64,000 nucleotides of DNA from Adineta steineri. Lineage: Eukaryota; Rotifera; Eurotatoria; Adinetida; Adinetidae. Made by a program: the position numbers and the translations under genes. How positions within the stretch are numbered: the stretch's first letter is position 1; every line of letters begins with the position of its first letter. The notes beneath the pieces were generated by a model. It worked only from the letters and a program-made list of their open reading frames with translations. It was not told the origin of the DNA and ran no database searches. Shown here in pieces: positions 33,254-44,424 of this stretch. The stretch covers positions 62,001-126,000 of the forward strand of contig CAJNOI010000223.1 in assembly GCA_905250115.1 (NCBI GenBank). The letters run 5' to 3'.

Positions 33254-33386
33254 GAAAAAAAACGAAGAAAATGTTTTGCAATGACTAGAGAAAAAATATT
33301 ATTTTACATTTTTATATGTCCTACGAAATTACATTGTGTATTGTACATGAATCAAACAAGGTCATATTATTATACATGAAATTACA

Positions 33387-33462
33387 AGAGGGTATGGGTG
33401 TCTCTGGGTGTGAATAACTGAGTGACGTGATACGTAAACTAATACCCACATCGTCACTCACT
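33387..33462. repeat. Telomere-like hairpin, degenerate copy
   Basis: GAGGGTATGGGTGTCTCTGG followed by ATACCCACATCGTCACTCAC. It lies inside the segment that is duplicated at 37590-37770. Confidence 0.45.
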
Positions 33463-34263
33463 AGTGACGTAACCAGGATTTTGCCCTAGGGGAGCTAAGC
33501 TTCATAGTTTTTTAATCAAGAGCGTCTAACAGAATCTTGTCGAATGAACAGATACTATGTGCGTAAAAGTTTTTAAGGCGCAACATTAATATGATTCAAT
33601 AACCGTTCCTTCCTTTCTTTTCGGAGAGTAAAGTGAAAAAGTCATTCGTAGTGTGAAGTCAATTTACTTCAAAATGATAAAAATTATAATATAAGGAGTT
33701 TTCCATCGATTAGTCATTTTCGACTAACAAAAAAAGTTCTTAAACAAACATTTTGTTCACAAAGCAAGTCGTATAGACGATATTCAGAGTGTGAGTGTAG
33801 AGAAAGAAAAGATTCACATCTTCAATGATTTAAATGTAATACTTACTAGAATGAAATTGTTTGAATCGAATGATTTGCAAAAAAGCCTAATAGTTTGTGA
33901 ATCTCGGATCGTTTTGTATGTGTATGACTGAATGTTCTATTCGCGGAATGATTCGTTTAGTTTGTTTTATAAGGTAACAATATTTGTAACTTTTTTCTTT
34001 TTTTTCTAACTACACATTTTATTGCAAAAGAATGTGCATAGATTGAAAAAGAACACATTTATGGTCCACAATATACAAGAAATGTTATTGCAAAGAAAGA
34101 GAAAAAGAATTCATATGGATTTAAGTGCTGTGCAATTAACCATTGTTGATACAAAACTATATTCTTCTTAATAGAAAATAAATATCTCTTTGAAAAACAA
34201 AAAAATATGATAAAATAGAGGAAGTTATGTTATTTATCTAAATACATTTCATCGACACCACAT

Positions 34264-34317
34264 TGAGAGTGTGGATGTCTGATATATTCTTAATGCACTT
34301 GTACACTCACCCTCACC
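34264..34317. repeat. Telomere-like hairpin
   Basis: TGAGAGTGTGGATGTC is followed after about 20 bp by GTACACTCACCCTCA. The arms are short and imperfect. Confidence 0.5.
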
Positions 34318-34460
34318 AGTACTCTGACTTTAGTCAAACTACTGCCTACAAAATAGTCTATCGGTGGAATACTTTCCTATAAAAAAAATCTTTTCTGCAA
34401 AGTGTATTGACTAATTATTGTAAAATAAAAGTCGTCTAAAGCAATGAGTAATTCTAAAGA

Positions 34461-34524
34461 ATGAGTTTGGGGGTGTGGATGTGGTTAAAGTTACAGAAGA
34501 CATCTACACCTACTCACACCCTCG
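34461..34524. repeat. Telomere-like hairpin
   Basis: GAGTTTGGGGGTGTGGATGT faces CATCTACACCTACTCACACC, then CTC. The loop is about 15 bp. Confidence 0.55.
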
Positions 34525-34925
34525 TTCAGTCCGAATAAAAAATAACAAAATTCATTTATAGTATTCATTTATTTGAAATAATTTATATAATTCTGTATTA
34601 TACGAAATTCTATCATCATTTTAAAAACCAATTAGCTTCCTTTTTTGCTTCTATTCTTGGGAATATTTAAGAGACAATATCGTATCAACAGCTGATTGAT
34701 AAACTGCAAATCTTAACTTTTTTTCACTGGAATTCTACTAAGAAAGTATAGACAAATAGAAGAAAAAGATAAAACTGATAATTTCTGACACAATACCATT
34801 GGACTAATTTTGATACACACAGTTAAACTTACTTTCAACCTGTTTTATCAAAGAAAAATAGCGTATAAAAAAATCTTACAGAAAATATAAGATAGACACA
34901 CATGTTTAATAATATTTAGCTTTAT

Positions 34926-35868
34926 TCAATCAGGAATTGGCATTAATAATTTTTCCATAATTTCATCATCTGGTTCCAACCACAGAGCAAAATAACATGC
35001 ATAAAATCGAATACATTGTTTTTCAATTTTTGTCCACGATTTCTCACTACTCGACAATTTATAACCCTGTGCAATTGCATCAACATATTTCCATTCTGCT
35101 TTCACAAACAACAAAAATCGTCCGATATCGTATAGACCATCGCCACAAAGACAATCAGCATAATCGATCACACCATTTAAATGTCCATTGAGAATACGAA
35201 TATTTTCTGAAGCAAAATCACCATGAACAAGAACTGGATTGTTAAATTCAGTTAAATAAGGTATCATAGATAAATAAATTTCTTTCAATTGCTTCTGATT
35301 TTCATTTAGATTATTAAAGTCTGTTTCAAACATTTTCAACCATGATAAATAAACACCCACACCCGGTTGTTCACTCATATAGCCGAACTGTTTCATTTCG
35401 TTTGAATGTAACACACGTAGAAATTCACCTAATTCTTTACATATTTCAGGTGAGGATTCATTTAAATCTTGACCTAAATTAGATTGATTAGAAATAGATT
35501 CAAGATATATTAGAATAATTACCTGATATATAACTCTCGATTAAATAATTCTGTTGAGGATTTAATGCTAAAAGTTTTGGTGAAAATTGTTGATGTTTTA
35601 GTAATTCAAGTACCCATGCTTGATGTGCAAGTCGATGCATAGGAAAATAAGGCATTGAATTGTCATTCGAATTCAATTTAAATTCAGATGAAGTTTTTGA
35701 TGAATCAAGTTTTAATGGTCTACGAAAAACAACGATGGTATTCGAACGAAATTGGACTAAATAAATAATATTGTCACAACCTAATTTTGATGGTGATCGA
35801 ATATTTTCTATTGTTTCGTTTGGAAAATGAGAAGAGATAATTCCATATATTTCTTCGTTCTCATTCAT
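34926..35868 (-). CDS. Aminoglycoside/choline-kinase-like phosphotransferase (APH family)
   Basis: Two exons, 35868-35523 and 35473-34926, are joined across a 49-bp intron in phase; 297 aa. The N-lobe contains LGCDNIIYLVQF and a VVFRRP strand, where the ATP-binding Lys position is Arg. The C-lobe has the catalytic loop LVHGDFASENI (HGDxxxxN) and the metal-binding IDYADCLCGD segment. A helix-rich C-terminus (FYACYFALWLEPDDEI) completes an APH fold. The substrate is not evident: small-molecule kinases of this fold include choline, homoserine, fructosamine and antibiotic kinases. The tight intron and local base composition look native. Bacterial ancestry is possible but not shown. Confidence 0.75.
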
Positions 35869-36617
35869 TTTTGTCTTTTTCTGTAGTTCTATACAAAGTA
35901 AGATTGACGACAGATTCGAAGCAGCTTGAAGAATTGAAAAAGATAAGATTACTCAATATTTGCTAAGAGTGACGAAATTTTATATAGTCAATGCATGTCT
36001 TACGTATGCTGGTGAAAGACGAAGAAAAGGAATATTTGAGTGTAAATATGAATCATAGCTCTGAAAATTGTGATTGCACACTGTGCCTATAAGCACTCGA
36101 ATATTCAAAATGTGAGAAAGCCAATGTATTTTTGTAAGAGAAGGACTCTTTAGCTACTATACATTATACAAAGTCTGTGGCTGTGAGTGTGAGTACTCTT
36201 CTCATTCAATACTTTTTTGTGTCAAGCGAGCAAGAGAAAAAGCAGCGTGGCTTCGATATTCTCTCCACAGTAGACTATTTGAGAGTAAATGTATGCGTCG
36301 TTAGTTTGTCCATGGTGGGGTGCAGAACGCAAAACTTTTCATGGTTAAAAATGTGGTAGCGCAAGCGTCTACTATAAAAACAACAGTCGACATACAATAC
36401 TTTCGAAGTATTTCGCCACAGCTTTACAATCATGACATTCGAATATATCTCAAAATACATCTTGAGAGTGTGGATGTGGGTGGATGTAAGATAAAAACAG
36501 AACAGTTACACCTACGTCCACCTACACGTTTCACAACTGCCTTGAATTGTTATGAAAAGTTTTTTCATTAGTGTTATGAAATTTTTTTATTTAAACTACG
36601 AGAAAAAAAACTATGAA
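35869..36617. other. Intergenic with one G-rich hairpin
   Basis: AT-rich spacer with the hairpin 36459-36530. Overlapping frames on both strands at 36177-36571 are not convincing. Confidence 0.45.
36459..36530. repeat. Telomere-like hairpin
   Basis: CATCTTGAGAGTGTGGATGT, then GGGTGGATG, faces CACCTACGTCCACCTACACG. The left boundary carries the CATCTTGAG word. Confidence 0.55.
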
Positions 36618-37220
36618 TTATTGATTGTTGAATTGATTAGGATGCGCGATTTGATGATCAATATTAAGTTTCTGACGACGTTTTCTAATATTTTCAAGAA
36701 TCGCTCTGCAAGCAGTTTGTTCTAACGTACTCGCATCATTATATAACCAAGCAGCCCAATCAAGTAATCCAGAGGCACTTTTCACGTTACCATTATTTTC
36801 ATACTTTTTTGCTTCTTCTTCCAAATAATTAGCGATCTCATTAGTTAATCGAATAAGTAATTCTTCATCAAAATCAAACATAAGCACCTTCTCGATGTAA
36901 TCTGTCGCCCAATCTATGTAGTCTTTTATTTTAGCACAATATATGAATATTGTAATAACACATGGAAAATCATATACTTGTGGTACTAATTCACGAGCCA
37001 AACGGCCTGAAGTTATAAGAAAAACAGCTTTACCAGCATCACGTTGTTCTTCAATAAACTTGACGGCTGACGCAGCATCAATAAAGGTATATAATGGATG
37101 TGTAACACGACGAAAACGTTCTTTCATTCTTTCATTGTCACCTACTTCACCAATAGATGGATCGACCCACATCACAACATGTTGATGAAGCGTGTCTGCA
37201 TAAGTAACATTAAATGCCAT
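36618..37220 (-). CDS. Protein with the N-terminal domain typical of rotifer TPR/ART proteins
   Basis: A 200-aa single-exon gene. It starts with a VVMWVDPSIGE strand-Asp segment, then SAVKFIEEQRDAGKAVFLIT SGRL, with a hydrophobic strand followed by SGRLARELVPQVYD, then a VITIFIYCAKIKDYIDWA strand and helix. This receiver-like alpha/beta layout recurs in rotifer proteins, where it usually precedes ADP-ribosyltransferase or TPR regions. Here it stands alone: the second half is helical (EELLIRLTNEIANYLEEEA, ending in a basic NIRKRRQKLN segment). Function unknown. The family statement rests on recall of the pattern and was not searched. Confidence 0.65.
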   Translation of the reverse strand: MAFNVTYADTLHQHVVMWVDPSIGEVGDNERMKERFRRVTHPLYTFIDAASAVKFIEEQRDAGKAVFLITSGRLARELVPQVYDFPCVITIFIYCAKIKDYIDWATDYIEKVLMFDFDEELLIRLTNEIANYLEEEAKKYENNGNVKSASGLLDWAAWLYNDASTLEQTACRAILENIRKRRQKLNIDHQIAHPNQFNNQ

Positions 37221-37370
37221 TCTTTCTCGCGTCAGATGTTTTGTAAGAAACTTCCTCTATATTTTCGCTGAACGAATCTAGTCTAAAATTAACAAAACAA
37301 ATGATTACATGCATTTCACGACTTTCGCGGAAACCCAGATCCGAAAGGTATAACAGTCTGAGTAGTTCAG

Positions 37371-37443
37371 GATGTGTAGGAGATAGATTCCCTTTGCGTG
37401 TGGATATATATCTTCTCTTTCTTCTTATTCACTTACCCTCAAG
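37371..37443. repeat. Telomere-like hairpin, degenerate copy
   Basis: GGATGTGTAGGAGATAG and GCGTGTGGATATAT face ATTCACTTACCCTCAAGATG. The right boundary word CTCAAGAT is intact. Confidence 0.4.
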
Positions 37444-37569
37444 ATGATTTTTGTCTTAACGGCGCGGTATCGTGTAGAGCGAAAAAAGAATAATAGCGAC
37501 TGATGTTTAACTATAGTCATAAAATTTATATTTGCTTCTTTCTTCGTCCTGTTTGATGCGATGAATACG

Positions 37570-37770
37570 TCTAAACAACCATAAAAAGTTGAAGAGAATG
37601 ATTTGCTATGACTAGAGAAAAACTATTATTTTACGTTTTTAAGTGTTGTGAAATTACATTCTGTGTTGCACGTGGCTCACACACACAAGTCATATTATTA
37701 TACACAAAACTACAAAAGAGCGTGCGTGTGGATGACTAACTGATGTAATACATACGACCATATAAAAACA
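37570..37770 (-). repeat. Relic copy of the DUF4246 gene's 5' end
   Basis: Similarity to 33245-33460 is visible by eye: GCTATGACTAGAGAAAAACT against GCAATGACTAGAGAAAAAAT, then AAATTACATT, then GTCATATTATTATACA in both. The copy includes the position of the start codon (CAT near 37581) but runs into a stop within a few codons, so only a fragment of the gene was duplicated or retained. Confidence 0.65.
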
Positions 37771-38102
37771 ATTGATTGATATCACTAACGGCAATCATTT
37801 TTAAATGACTCGGTCTTGTGATATCTTATGGAGATTTCTTAGAGTGAATAGTAACACACAGCTCATAGTCGGTCGTCGACGTCCCTCTGATTCCCCATTC
37901 TCAACTGCTCATTTTTATACATAGTGTGAGTATATTTACAGGTATTCCCGCATGTATTTGTTGAGGAGATGTCTTAGTATAGAGAAACCATCTTTCATCT
38001 GTTACCGGTTTCTAACAGTATATCGGTTGACCGAATTCGATCGGTAGATAACTTTTGTATAGTTCCCAGTCAGCGCGAAAGGCATCAAACAGTTGTAAAA
38101 AC

Positions 38103-38149
38103 TGGATGTGGGTGGGTGACCAAGAAGATTATTTACACACACATCCTAA
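38103..38149. repeat. Telomere-like hairpin, short copy
   Basis: CTGGATGTGGGTGGGTGAC faces TACACACACATCC across about 15 bp. Pairing is partial. Confidence 0.4.
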
Positions 38150-38357
38150 TAAATCAATTATTAATAACAATGTCGTAACTATAAGAATGATGATCTTATA
38201 TCATCAGTTTTTATTCTAAAATAGTGTTGTGCATAACAGTAAATAGTATTTTATTAATATTTAAAGCTAGAAAATATTTTGACACAGTTAAAAAAATACA
38301 AAATCAGTATTTCATTGTTTTATATGATGATAACAATGAGTAACATTCGTACTTTTG

Positions 38358-40864
38358 TTAGCCACTTGTAATATTTCCTGTTAATGTGCTATTTGAGAGA
38401 TTCGTGGTTAATGCATGAACATGAAATATAGGTGATAGTAAGACTATTGAGGCGAAAAAAATGACAAGAATACCAATAATTTTCGCACCAATACCGGCTT
38501 TAATTAAATCTTTAGTTTTCATATTACCACTTACAAATATCATTGCATTAGGTGGAGTAGCTAGAAAAAAACAAAATACAATTTAAATACATCTTATTTA
38601 AAAGATTAGAAAATTTACCAATGGGTAACATAAACGCTAATGAAACAGACATACAACATGGTAAAATAAGATAGGCTGGATGCATATTTGCAGTTCGCGC
38701 CTAAAAAAAATGAATCAAATAAATACGTAAAGATATATAAATTTCTTACAATACTATCTAAAATTGGAAACAATATTGTAGCAACAGCAAGATTACTTGT
38801 AAATTCAGTAAAGATAGCACTAATTAAAATAACAAAAAAAATGATGGCTGTTTGTGGTGCACCAACGATAAAATGAAGAAAAGCAGCAATAGTACTTGAT
38901 AAATCTGATACCTAAAATAATTCTCATAGGTAAATTAAACTTCCTATTAACAAAAAATTTATACTTGAAAAGCCTGTGCAATTGCTAAACCTGCACCTTG
39001 TAACATGAATACACCCCAAGGAAATGATTTTGATAATAAATCCCATGTAAGAATAGGATGATATTCCCAGTCATCTAAAATAAATTAATTCTAATAAAAA
39101 AAAACGTAATTATTCAAATAATATTCTTACTATGAAATGGATTCTTATTGGGAAAAATCAATGGAATACAACCAATCAGTATCGCAGTCGTGCCATCTGT
39201 TACGTAACTAAAAAAGAAAAATAATTAAAAATATTAAAATACAATCAATTGTTTTACTTTGGTCGAAATAAAGCATCCCATCCACGAACACTTGAAAAAT
39301 CACGTGTTATCCAAAGAAGGACTACGATGACGAATAGAACAGAAACAGTACCTTCTTGCCAACTCACTGGACCTAAGTCTTTATACTGTTGTTTGAGAAG
39401 AGTTTGTAAATCTCTTCGAGATTCAGTCTCATTCGCATTCGATCTTTTGCATCGGAATAATCTAAATCATATTTTTTGTATTATGAAAAAAACAAGTCAG
39501 TATATATAATTCTATCTTACCCTTTACGATTATATACAATCTGAAGCCATAACCAACAAAGAACAAGCATAATGATACCAATTGGTAAACCCCATAGAAG
39601 AAAATTAGCAAATGATATTTGAAGTATAATACTTCCACTAGAGTAGTATCTATTATTTAAAAAAAAACGATAAAATAGTATGATTCATTATTGATAATTT
39701 ATCTTACTGATCAGCAAATCCTTTGACAAAAATATTTGGACCCGTTCCAACTAATGTCATCATACCACCAATGGCTGCACTGAAGGCCACAGCAATGAGA
39801 AAACCTTAAAATATCGATAATACTTTTATTTTATTATATTTAACTAAATTATTTATTACCAATTTTAACTTGTTCATAATTGACTTGATTTGTAGATGAA
39901 GTTTGTGCGATATTTTTAGTCTGATTGCTATGTGATGTCGTCCTACAAATGATATCAGTTAATTTTATTTAAGACATTCATTTTTAATAACAGTAAACTC
40001 ACCCTGACGATATACTATTCGAAACAACAACGATCTTATCGAGTACAAAGGAATTTCCTGTTGATTGTTCATTCAAATCACTCTTGCTTTCGACAATATC
40101 TGTAAAGAAAAAAAAACATGAATCGATTATTTAGAAAACTACTCAACATACCATCTGTAACACTTTGATAATTATCATTTCCAGTAGTTGAAGCAGTTTT
40201 TTTTGTTGATTTTTCATAGTTTTGTAATTCATCAACAATAGCTACTACTGTTGGTATCATTATATTAGCCGAAGCTGAATTATTAATCCACATACTTAGA
40301 AAAGCAGTTACGACCATCAATCCTGCCATACTCCTATTCAAAAAAATGTATACGATATGAAAACAAATAACAATAGATATACCAAATAACCGAAGAACCA
40401 ACATATCTTAGTACTAATAATGCCAATCGTCGATGTAAACCAACATGTTCCATAGCATAAGCTAAAATCATAATGCCGACAAACATTGTTGTAATATCCT
40501 TAGAAAAAAAAGTATTATTAAAACAAAAGGAGATATTATTGATTTACTTTGAAATAGTTCAAGCCTACTACATCACCAGTTAAGATGCCAGCTAAGGGAA
40601 AGAAAGCAAGTGGTAACAAAGAAGTCACAGCATAGGGCATTGCTTCGGATACCCAATAAACTGTAAGCAATAGTACAATATACGCACATCGTGCTTGCTA
40701 AAAAAGACAGTATATTCATATAAGAATTCATGAAAAATATATTTAGTACTTACAATTGTTTGAATAACAAGTGGTATTGGAAGTAGTATGAGTGGAGTAA
40801 GACAAATAACTAATACACGCCACCAAGATTTGATTAATTTTACAATATGAGAGAAATTTGTCAT
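38358..40864 (-). CDS. SLC13-type sodium/dicarboxylate or sulfate cotransporter
   Basis: Fourteen exons can be read: 40864-40754, 40697-40548, 40498-40383, 40333-40152, 40099-40003, 39942-39860, 39804-39718, 39649-39521, 39461-39258, 39207-39131, 39074-38965, 38912-38750, 38700-38619 and 38560-38358. They sum to 1794 bp, 597 aa, in phase throughout, which is the usual family length. Family marks: VYWVSEAMPYAVTSLLPLA early on, MWINNSASANIMIPT at the first substrate site, ITAFTEFTSN-type TEFTSNLAVATILFPI at the second, and TPPNAMIFVSG near the end. The protein is polytopic and carries di- or tricarboxylates or sulfate with sodium. The first SNT motif of characterised members is NNS here, so substrate preference may differ. 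A hydrophilic loop falls between exons 4 and 6, as in animal members. Confidence 0.88.
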
Positions 40865-41530
40865 TGTCAAATTCTAATAATTAATGATTTATTTTTGTAA
40901 TTTATCAAGTTCTGATATATCCTTGCTATCGGCTCGATTTCTTTTATAGAAGAAACTAACGGAGGCGTTTATCCATATCTTTCATGTTGGTGATATGTAT
41001 ATAATTATTCATTGTAAATAACATTTTATATTTATTATTTTCGGTACACCTTTGAGTCATCATCTTTTATGTATCGACGTAAATTACAATTTAATATATA
41101 GTACTGTATAAGTTCATGACTTTCATACGCATTCTATCAATAAAACATTACTCATAAGTAATTGCACTTGTGTTCTGCGTCTTAACCTCGAACGAGGTAA
41201 CGATACATATATTTTCATTCTACACATCTTTGTAATTTATATGAATTGTACTATCATTAAAAATATTTAGTCTACTGATTCAATGTATTGATTATATATA
41301 AAATCTTCTTAGATTAATTAATTATAATCCTATACACTCAATATTTTTTTTCCACTCATCTTGTGTTCGTTGCATTTGAATAGAAATTAAATAGTATAAT
41401 CGAAACTTTTTTAGGTAGGATCGTTTTTTTCTTTTAATTAAATATCGATATTCAATTGTCATTAGCAAAAATAAATGTATGAGTTAAAATAGTTTATTTT
41501 ATTTTGAAAATAAAAAAAAGAACAGAAAAA
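40865..41530. other. Intergenic, nothing seen
   Basis: AT-rich spacer upstream of the SLC13-type gene and downstream of the small gene at 41531-41815. No paired repeats or coding frame noticed. Confidence 0.45.
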
Positions 41531-41815
41531 TTAATTTGAAGAGTTTGTTATTGAATTTCGATTTGATTTTTTGTTTTTGTAATTATTTTTATTGTGTATA
41601 TGATCAATCGTATTTTTTTGCATCAAATCAAATGGAATATCAGGCATTTGTTGTACTTTAATGATAGCTTCTTCCCATTTTGAACAAATTAAATTATTGT
41701 TTTGTTCTTCTTCATTAATTCGACTATTTTGCTTCCCATTTGTCCGATAATTACATTGTCGAATTATAGGAGCATGAATAATTTTAGAAATTAAACTACG
41801 AGTACAACACTGCAT
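41531..41815 (-). CDS. Small basic protein of unknown function
   Basis: A 94-aa frame from ATG 41815 (MQCCTRSLISKII) to a stop at 41531. It is Asn/Lys-rich at the C-terminus (HNKNNYKNKKSNRNS) and has a WEEAIIKVQQMPDIPFDLM segment that looks like a real amphipathic region. A TATATATATA stretch about 50 bp upstream (41862-41872) could be its promoter. No domain is recognised. The same frame can be extended to 41875, but the extension is AT-driven. Confidence 0.4.
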   Translation of the reverse strand: MQCCTRSLISKIIHAPIIRQCNYRTNGKQNSRINEEEQNNNLICSKWEEAIIKVQQMPDIPFDLMQKNTIDHIHNKNNYKNKKSNRNSITNSSN

Positions 41816-42593
41816 GATTATTTTTTCAGGGTTCTGTTTATTGTTTGTTTGCCTTTCAGTTCTATATATATACACGTATGTACTTGATAGCAGGTACGTT
41901 TATTACTTTAAGAATCATGACATATTACGCTATTATATTTTCGGAGTATGTCATGAATATGACTCATTCACGTATTCAACGATTGTTATAATCCTATAAA
42001 TAACATATTAGAAATTAATAAAGAATGAAAATGACTAACAATGGTTATTCAATACAGTTGTTGTTTTTTTCATATTGATGAAAAATTTCAATTGATAATA
42101 TTTTTCAAAAACTAACAAAATAAATCGTATGATAAAATAATGCGCATAATATTTTCAAGCATAAATAATTTGCAAGCATTGACTGAAAATTATTACCCAG
42201 CAATCCGTTTTTTTTATTTCTATATATACAATTAAAATAACTAGAAGTCATGCATTAATTTAACGAAACTACAAAAAAAAATTTATCATTAATTAATCTA
42301 ACTCAAAGTTCATATTTCTCTATGGTACCTATTTAAGCGCTAAGTAAAAATATATAACTACTAAGTTGATTTCTAATATATCTTTCAAATTTTTAATTAT
42401 TGGGTAAATTTAGTGAATTTATCGGTAAAAAACATAAACTTGATACGTAAAAACAAATCCCGGGCAAGTCGTTATTTTTCGTTCATTCTCTGGTGTGCGT
42501 TTCTTTTTACACACATTACATATACTTGGCGTTTTTCAATATTTTTGCCTAGAAAACTAAATGCCTTCATTGAGAATTTATATAAATTACTTA
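41816..42593. other. Intergenic, nothing seen apart from a TATA-like run
   Basis: AT-rich DNA ending at the target duplication of the third hAT-like element. The TATA-like run at 41862-41872 is discussed with the small gene downstream of it on the minus strand. Confidence 0.4.
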
Positions 42594-43372
42594 CAGTGTT
42601 GCCACCTTTTGAAGTGCAAAAAGCAGAAAAAAAACTATGAAAAGCAGAAAATGACAGAAATTTCACCATCAAAAAGCAGAAGAAAAGGCAGAAATCATGT
42701 TTCTTACGTAAACAGACTTTAACACTTATTTTAAGCGCTCACTCAAAAGCGAATCAGCACCTGAGAGTGGTCCCTTGTTAGATTTAACATAATAATCTAA
42801 AATTACAGATTTAGTTTGAATCTTTATTAACCCTTTAATTTTAAAATTTCACCTCATAGATGACATAAAGAACGCGAAAAGTATTATCCTCGTTCTGTCG
42901 TTTTGGAAGACGAATACCGTTTAGTGTTTAACCTAGTTATCACACGTGGTAGTTCTAATAGCAGTAGCCTTTTCTCGATTCTTATGTCTTAGAAATCACA
43001 TTAGTTCAGATACAACTGATTGTATGCAATAGAGACTTTCGTGTTTTTCGTTTTTATGCACAACGCAAGAAACTGTTAGGACTGCAAGGGTTAAAGGGAA
43101 ACAAGAAAAACAAGAGACCGCTAAAAAACAGAAGCTATATGTAATTGAAGTTAAACTAAAAGAAAATAGTAACATGAATGATTGTTGGTAAAAGTTTATC
43201 TTTTTAGACTGGAAAAATAATCGTTTAGATGGGAACTATTCATGACAAACATGAATAATCTAATATTTAAAAAAGCAGAAAAATCTTAAAAACCAGAAAG
43301 GACAGAAAGAAAGCAGAAAAATCCTCAAAAAGCGGAATTTTTCTGCTAAAAGCAGAAGAGGTGGCAACACTG
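42594..43372. mobile_element. hAT-like non-autonomous element, family C
   Basis: The left terminus CAGTGTTGCCACCTTTTG and right terminus AGAGGTGGCAACACTG are inverted. The 8-bp target duplication ATTACTTA is exact at 42586-42593 and 43373-43380. CAGTGTTGCCA is a common hAT terminus. Both subterminal regions carry repeated AAAAGCAGAAA motifs (about 42610-42690 and 43270-43360), here in the same orientation on the two sides, unlike families A and B. There is no coding capacity. Confidence 0.85.
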
Positions 43373-43395
43373 ATTACTTAGGTGTCTTTTTCTAG

Positions 43396-43405
43396 TATAT
43401 AAAAG
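43396..43405 (+). promoter_or_regulatory. TATA box of the second GPCR gene
   Basis: TATATAAAAG lies 66 bp upstream of the ATG at 43471 and only 16 bp after the target duplication of the hAT-like element. Confidence 0.55.
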
Positions 43406-43470
43406 CAAGTAAAAAAAAATTCTTTCTTTTTTATTTGTCAAAGAGTATATTTTATTTTAAGACAAAAGCA

Positions 43471-44424
43471 ATGGTGAATCTCTCTTTTATTCAACAAGAA
43501 ATGATTCAATATGGTATGAGTATTTATTTTTCATTAGGTCTTGTGGGTAATATTTGTAATTGTATAATGTTTATACAACCAGTCTATCGTCGTACACCTA
43601 GTTCTATCTATTTTCTATCTCTTTCGATTTTTTCAATTATCTATTTGTTTTGGACAATTGTTCCACTATTTTATACACTCGATCATATTGATCCTCATAC
43701 TCAATCATCATTTTATTGTAAAATACAACTTTATGGTACACATGTACTTAATCAATGTATTCGCTATATTGTCGTATTTGCTTGTGCAGATCGTTTCTTT
43801 GTTACACAAACAAATCTTCGAATTCGTTCATTAAATTCAAGACAAGTTGCAATGAAACTTGTTTTTATAATATGTCCAGTATCACTCGTAATTGCTATAC
43901 ATGTACCTATTTTAATGAATATCAGTGGTAATGTATGTGGAAGATTTGGTTTATATAAATTAATTTATGCAATTTATCAAATTATAATAATTAGTATTTT
44001 ACCATTGATATTAATGAGTATTTTTGGTATTCTTACTATTCGTAGTCTTTATCAACGTCATGTTAATCAAGTACGAGCTAAACAAAGAGATCGAGATTTT
44101 ATGCATCTGACTATTGCTGAAGTTATTGTACATGTATTTACATCGATTCCTTATTCAATTTATCTGATTTATAATGCAGTAACATATTCCATTGTCATTG
44201 AAAATAGTCCACGAGATGAAATTGAAGAATTTATTTTTTTTGGTACTCAATTTATTACGTATCTTACAAGTGTTGTTTCTTTTTACGTATTTATTTCAAC
44301 ATCAAAACCATTTCGAAATGAATTTATCAATTTACTCGTTAAATGTCGAAACAAATATAGATTACGACGAATTGTTCCATTAAATGAGCAAAACAATCAT
44401 CGATTGAATCCTAACAGACAATAA
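43471..44424 (+). CDS. Class-A-like orphan G-protein-coupled receptor
   Basis: An intronless 317-aa frame with seven hydrophobic segments. TM1 is around SIYFSLGLVGNICNCIMFI with the Gly-Asn of class A, followed by YRRTPSSIYFLSLS leading into TM2. TM3 ends VVFACADRFFV, the DRY-equivalent position. TM5 is very hydrophobic (IIIISILPLILMSIFGIL). The third loop has AKQRDRDFMHLTIAEV. TM7 ends FYVFISTSKPFRNEF, without a clear NPxxY. The C-tail is basic. ATG 43471 is preferred over the upstream TTG-opened frame because it follows the TATA box at a sensible distance. It is related in style to the receptor at 14407-15369, but the sequences are clearly different. Ligand unknown. Confidence 0.85.
   Translation: MVNLSFIQQEMIQYGMSIYFSLGLVGNICNCIMFIQPVYRRTPSSIYFLSLSIFSIIYLFWTIVPLFYTLDHIDPHTQSSFYCKIQLYGTHVLNQCIRYIVVFACADRFFVTQTNLRIRSLNSRQVAMKLVFIICPVSLVIAIHVPILMNISGNVCGRFGLYKLIYAIYQIIIISILPLILMSIFGILTIRSLYQRHVNQVRAKQRDRDFMHLTIAEVIVHVFTSIPYSIYLIYNAVTYSIVIENSPRDEIEEFIFFGTQFITYLTSVVSFYVFISTSKPFRNEFINLLVKCRNKYRLRRIVPLNEQNNHRLNPNRQ

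Larger units (their letters stand above)
33254..34925. other. Intergenic with several G-rich hairpins
   Basis: This holds the upstream region of the DUF4246 gene and hairpins near 33387-33462, 34264-34317 and 34461-34524. The segment 33260-33460 has a diverged copy at about 37590-37770. No gene is supported. Confidence 0.5.
37221..38357. other. Intergenic with hairpins and a relic duplication
   Basis: This contains hairpins near 37371-37443 and 38103-38149. It also holds, at about 37570-37770, a diverged copy of the 5' flank and start region of the DUF4246 gene. No intact gene. Confidence 0.5.
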
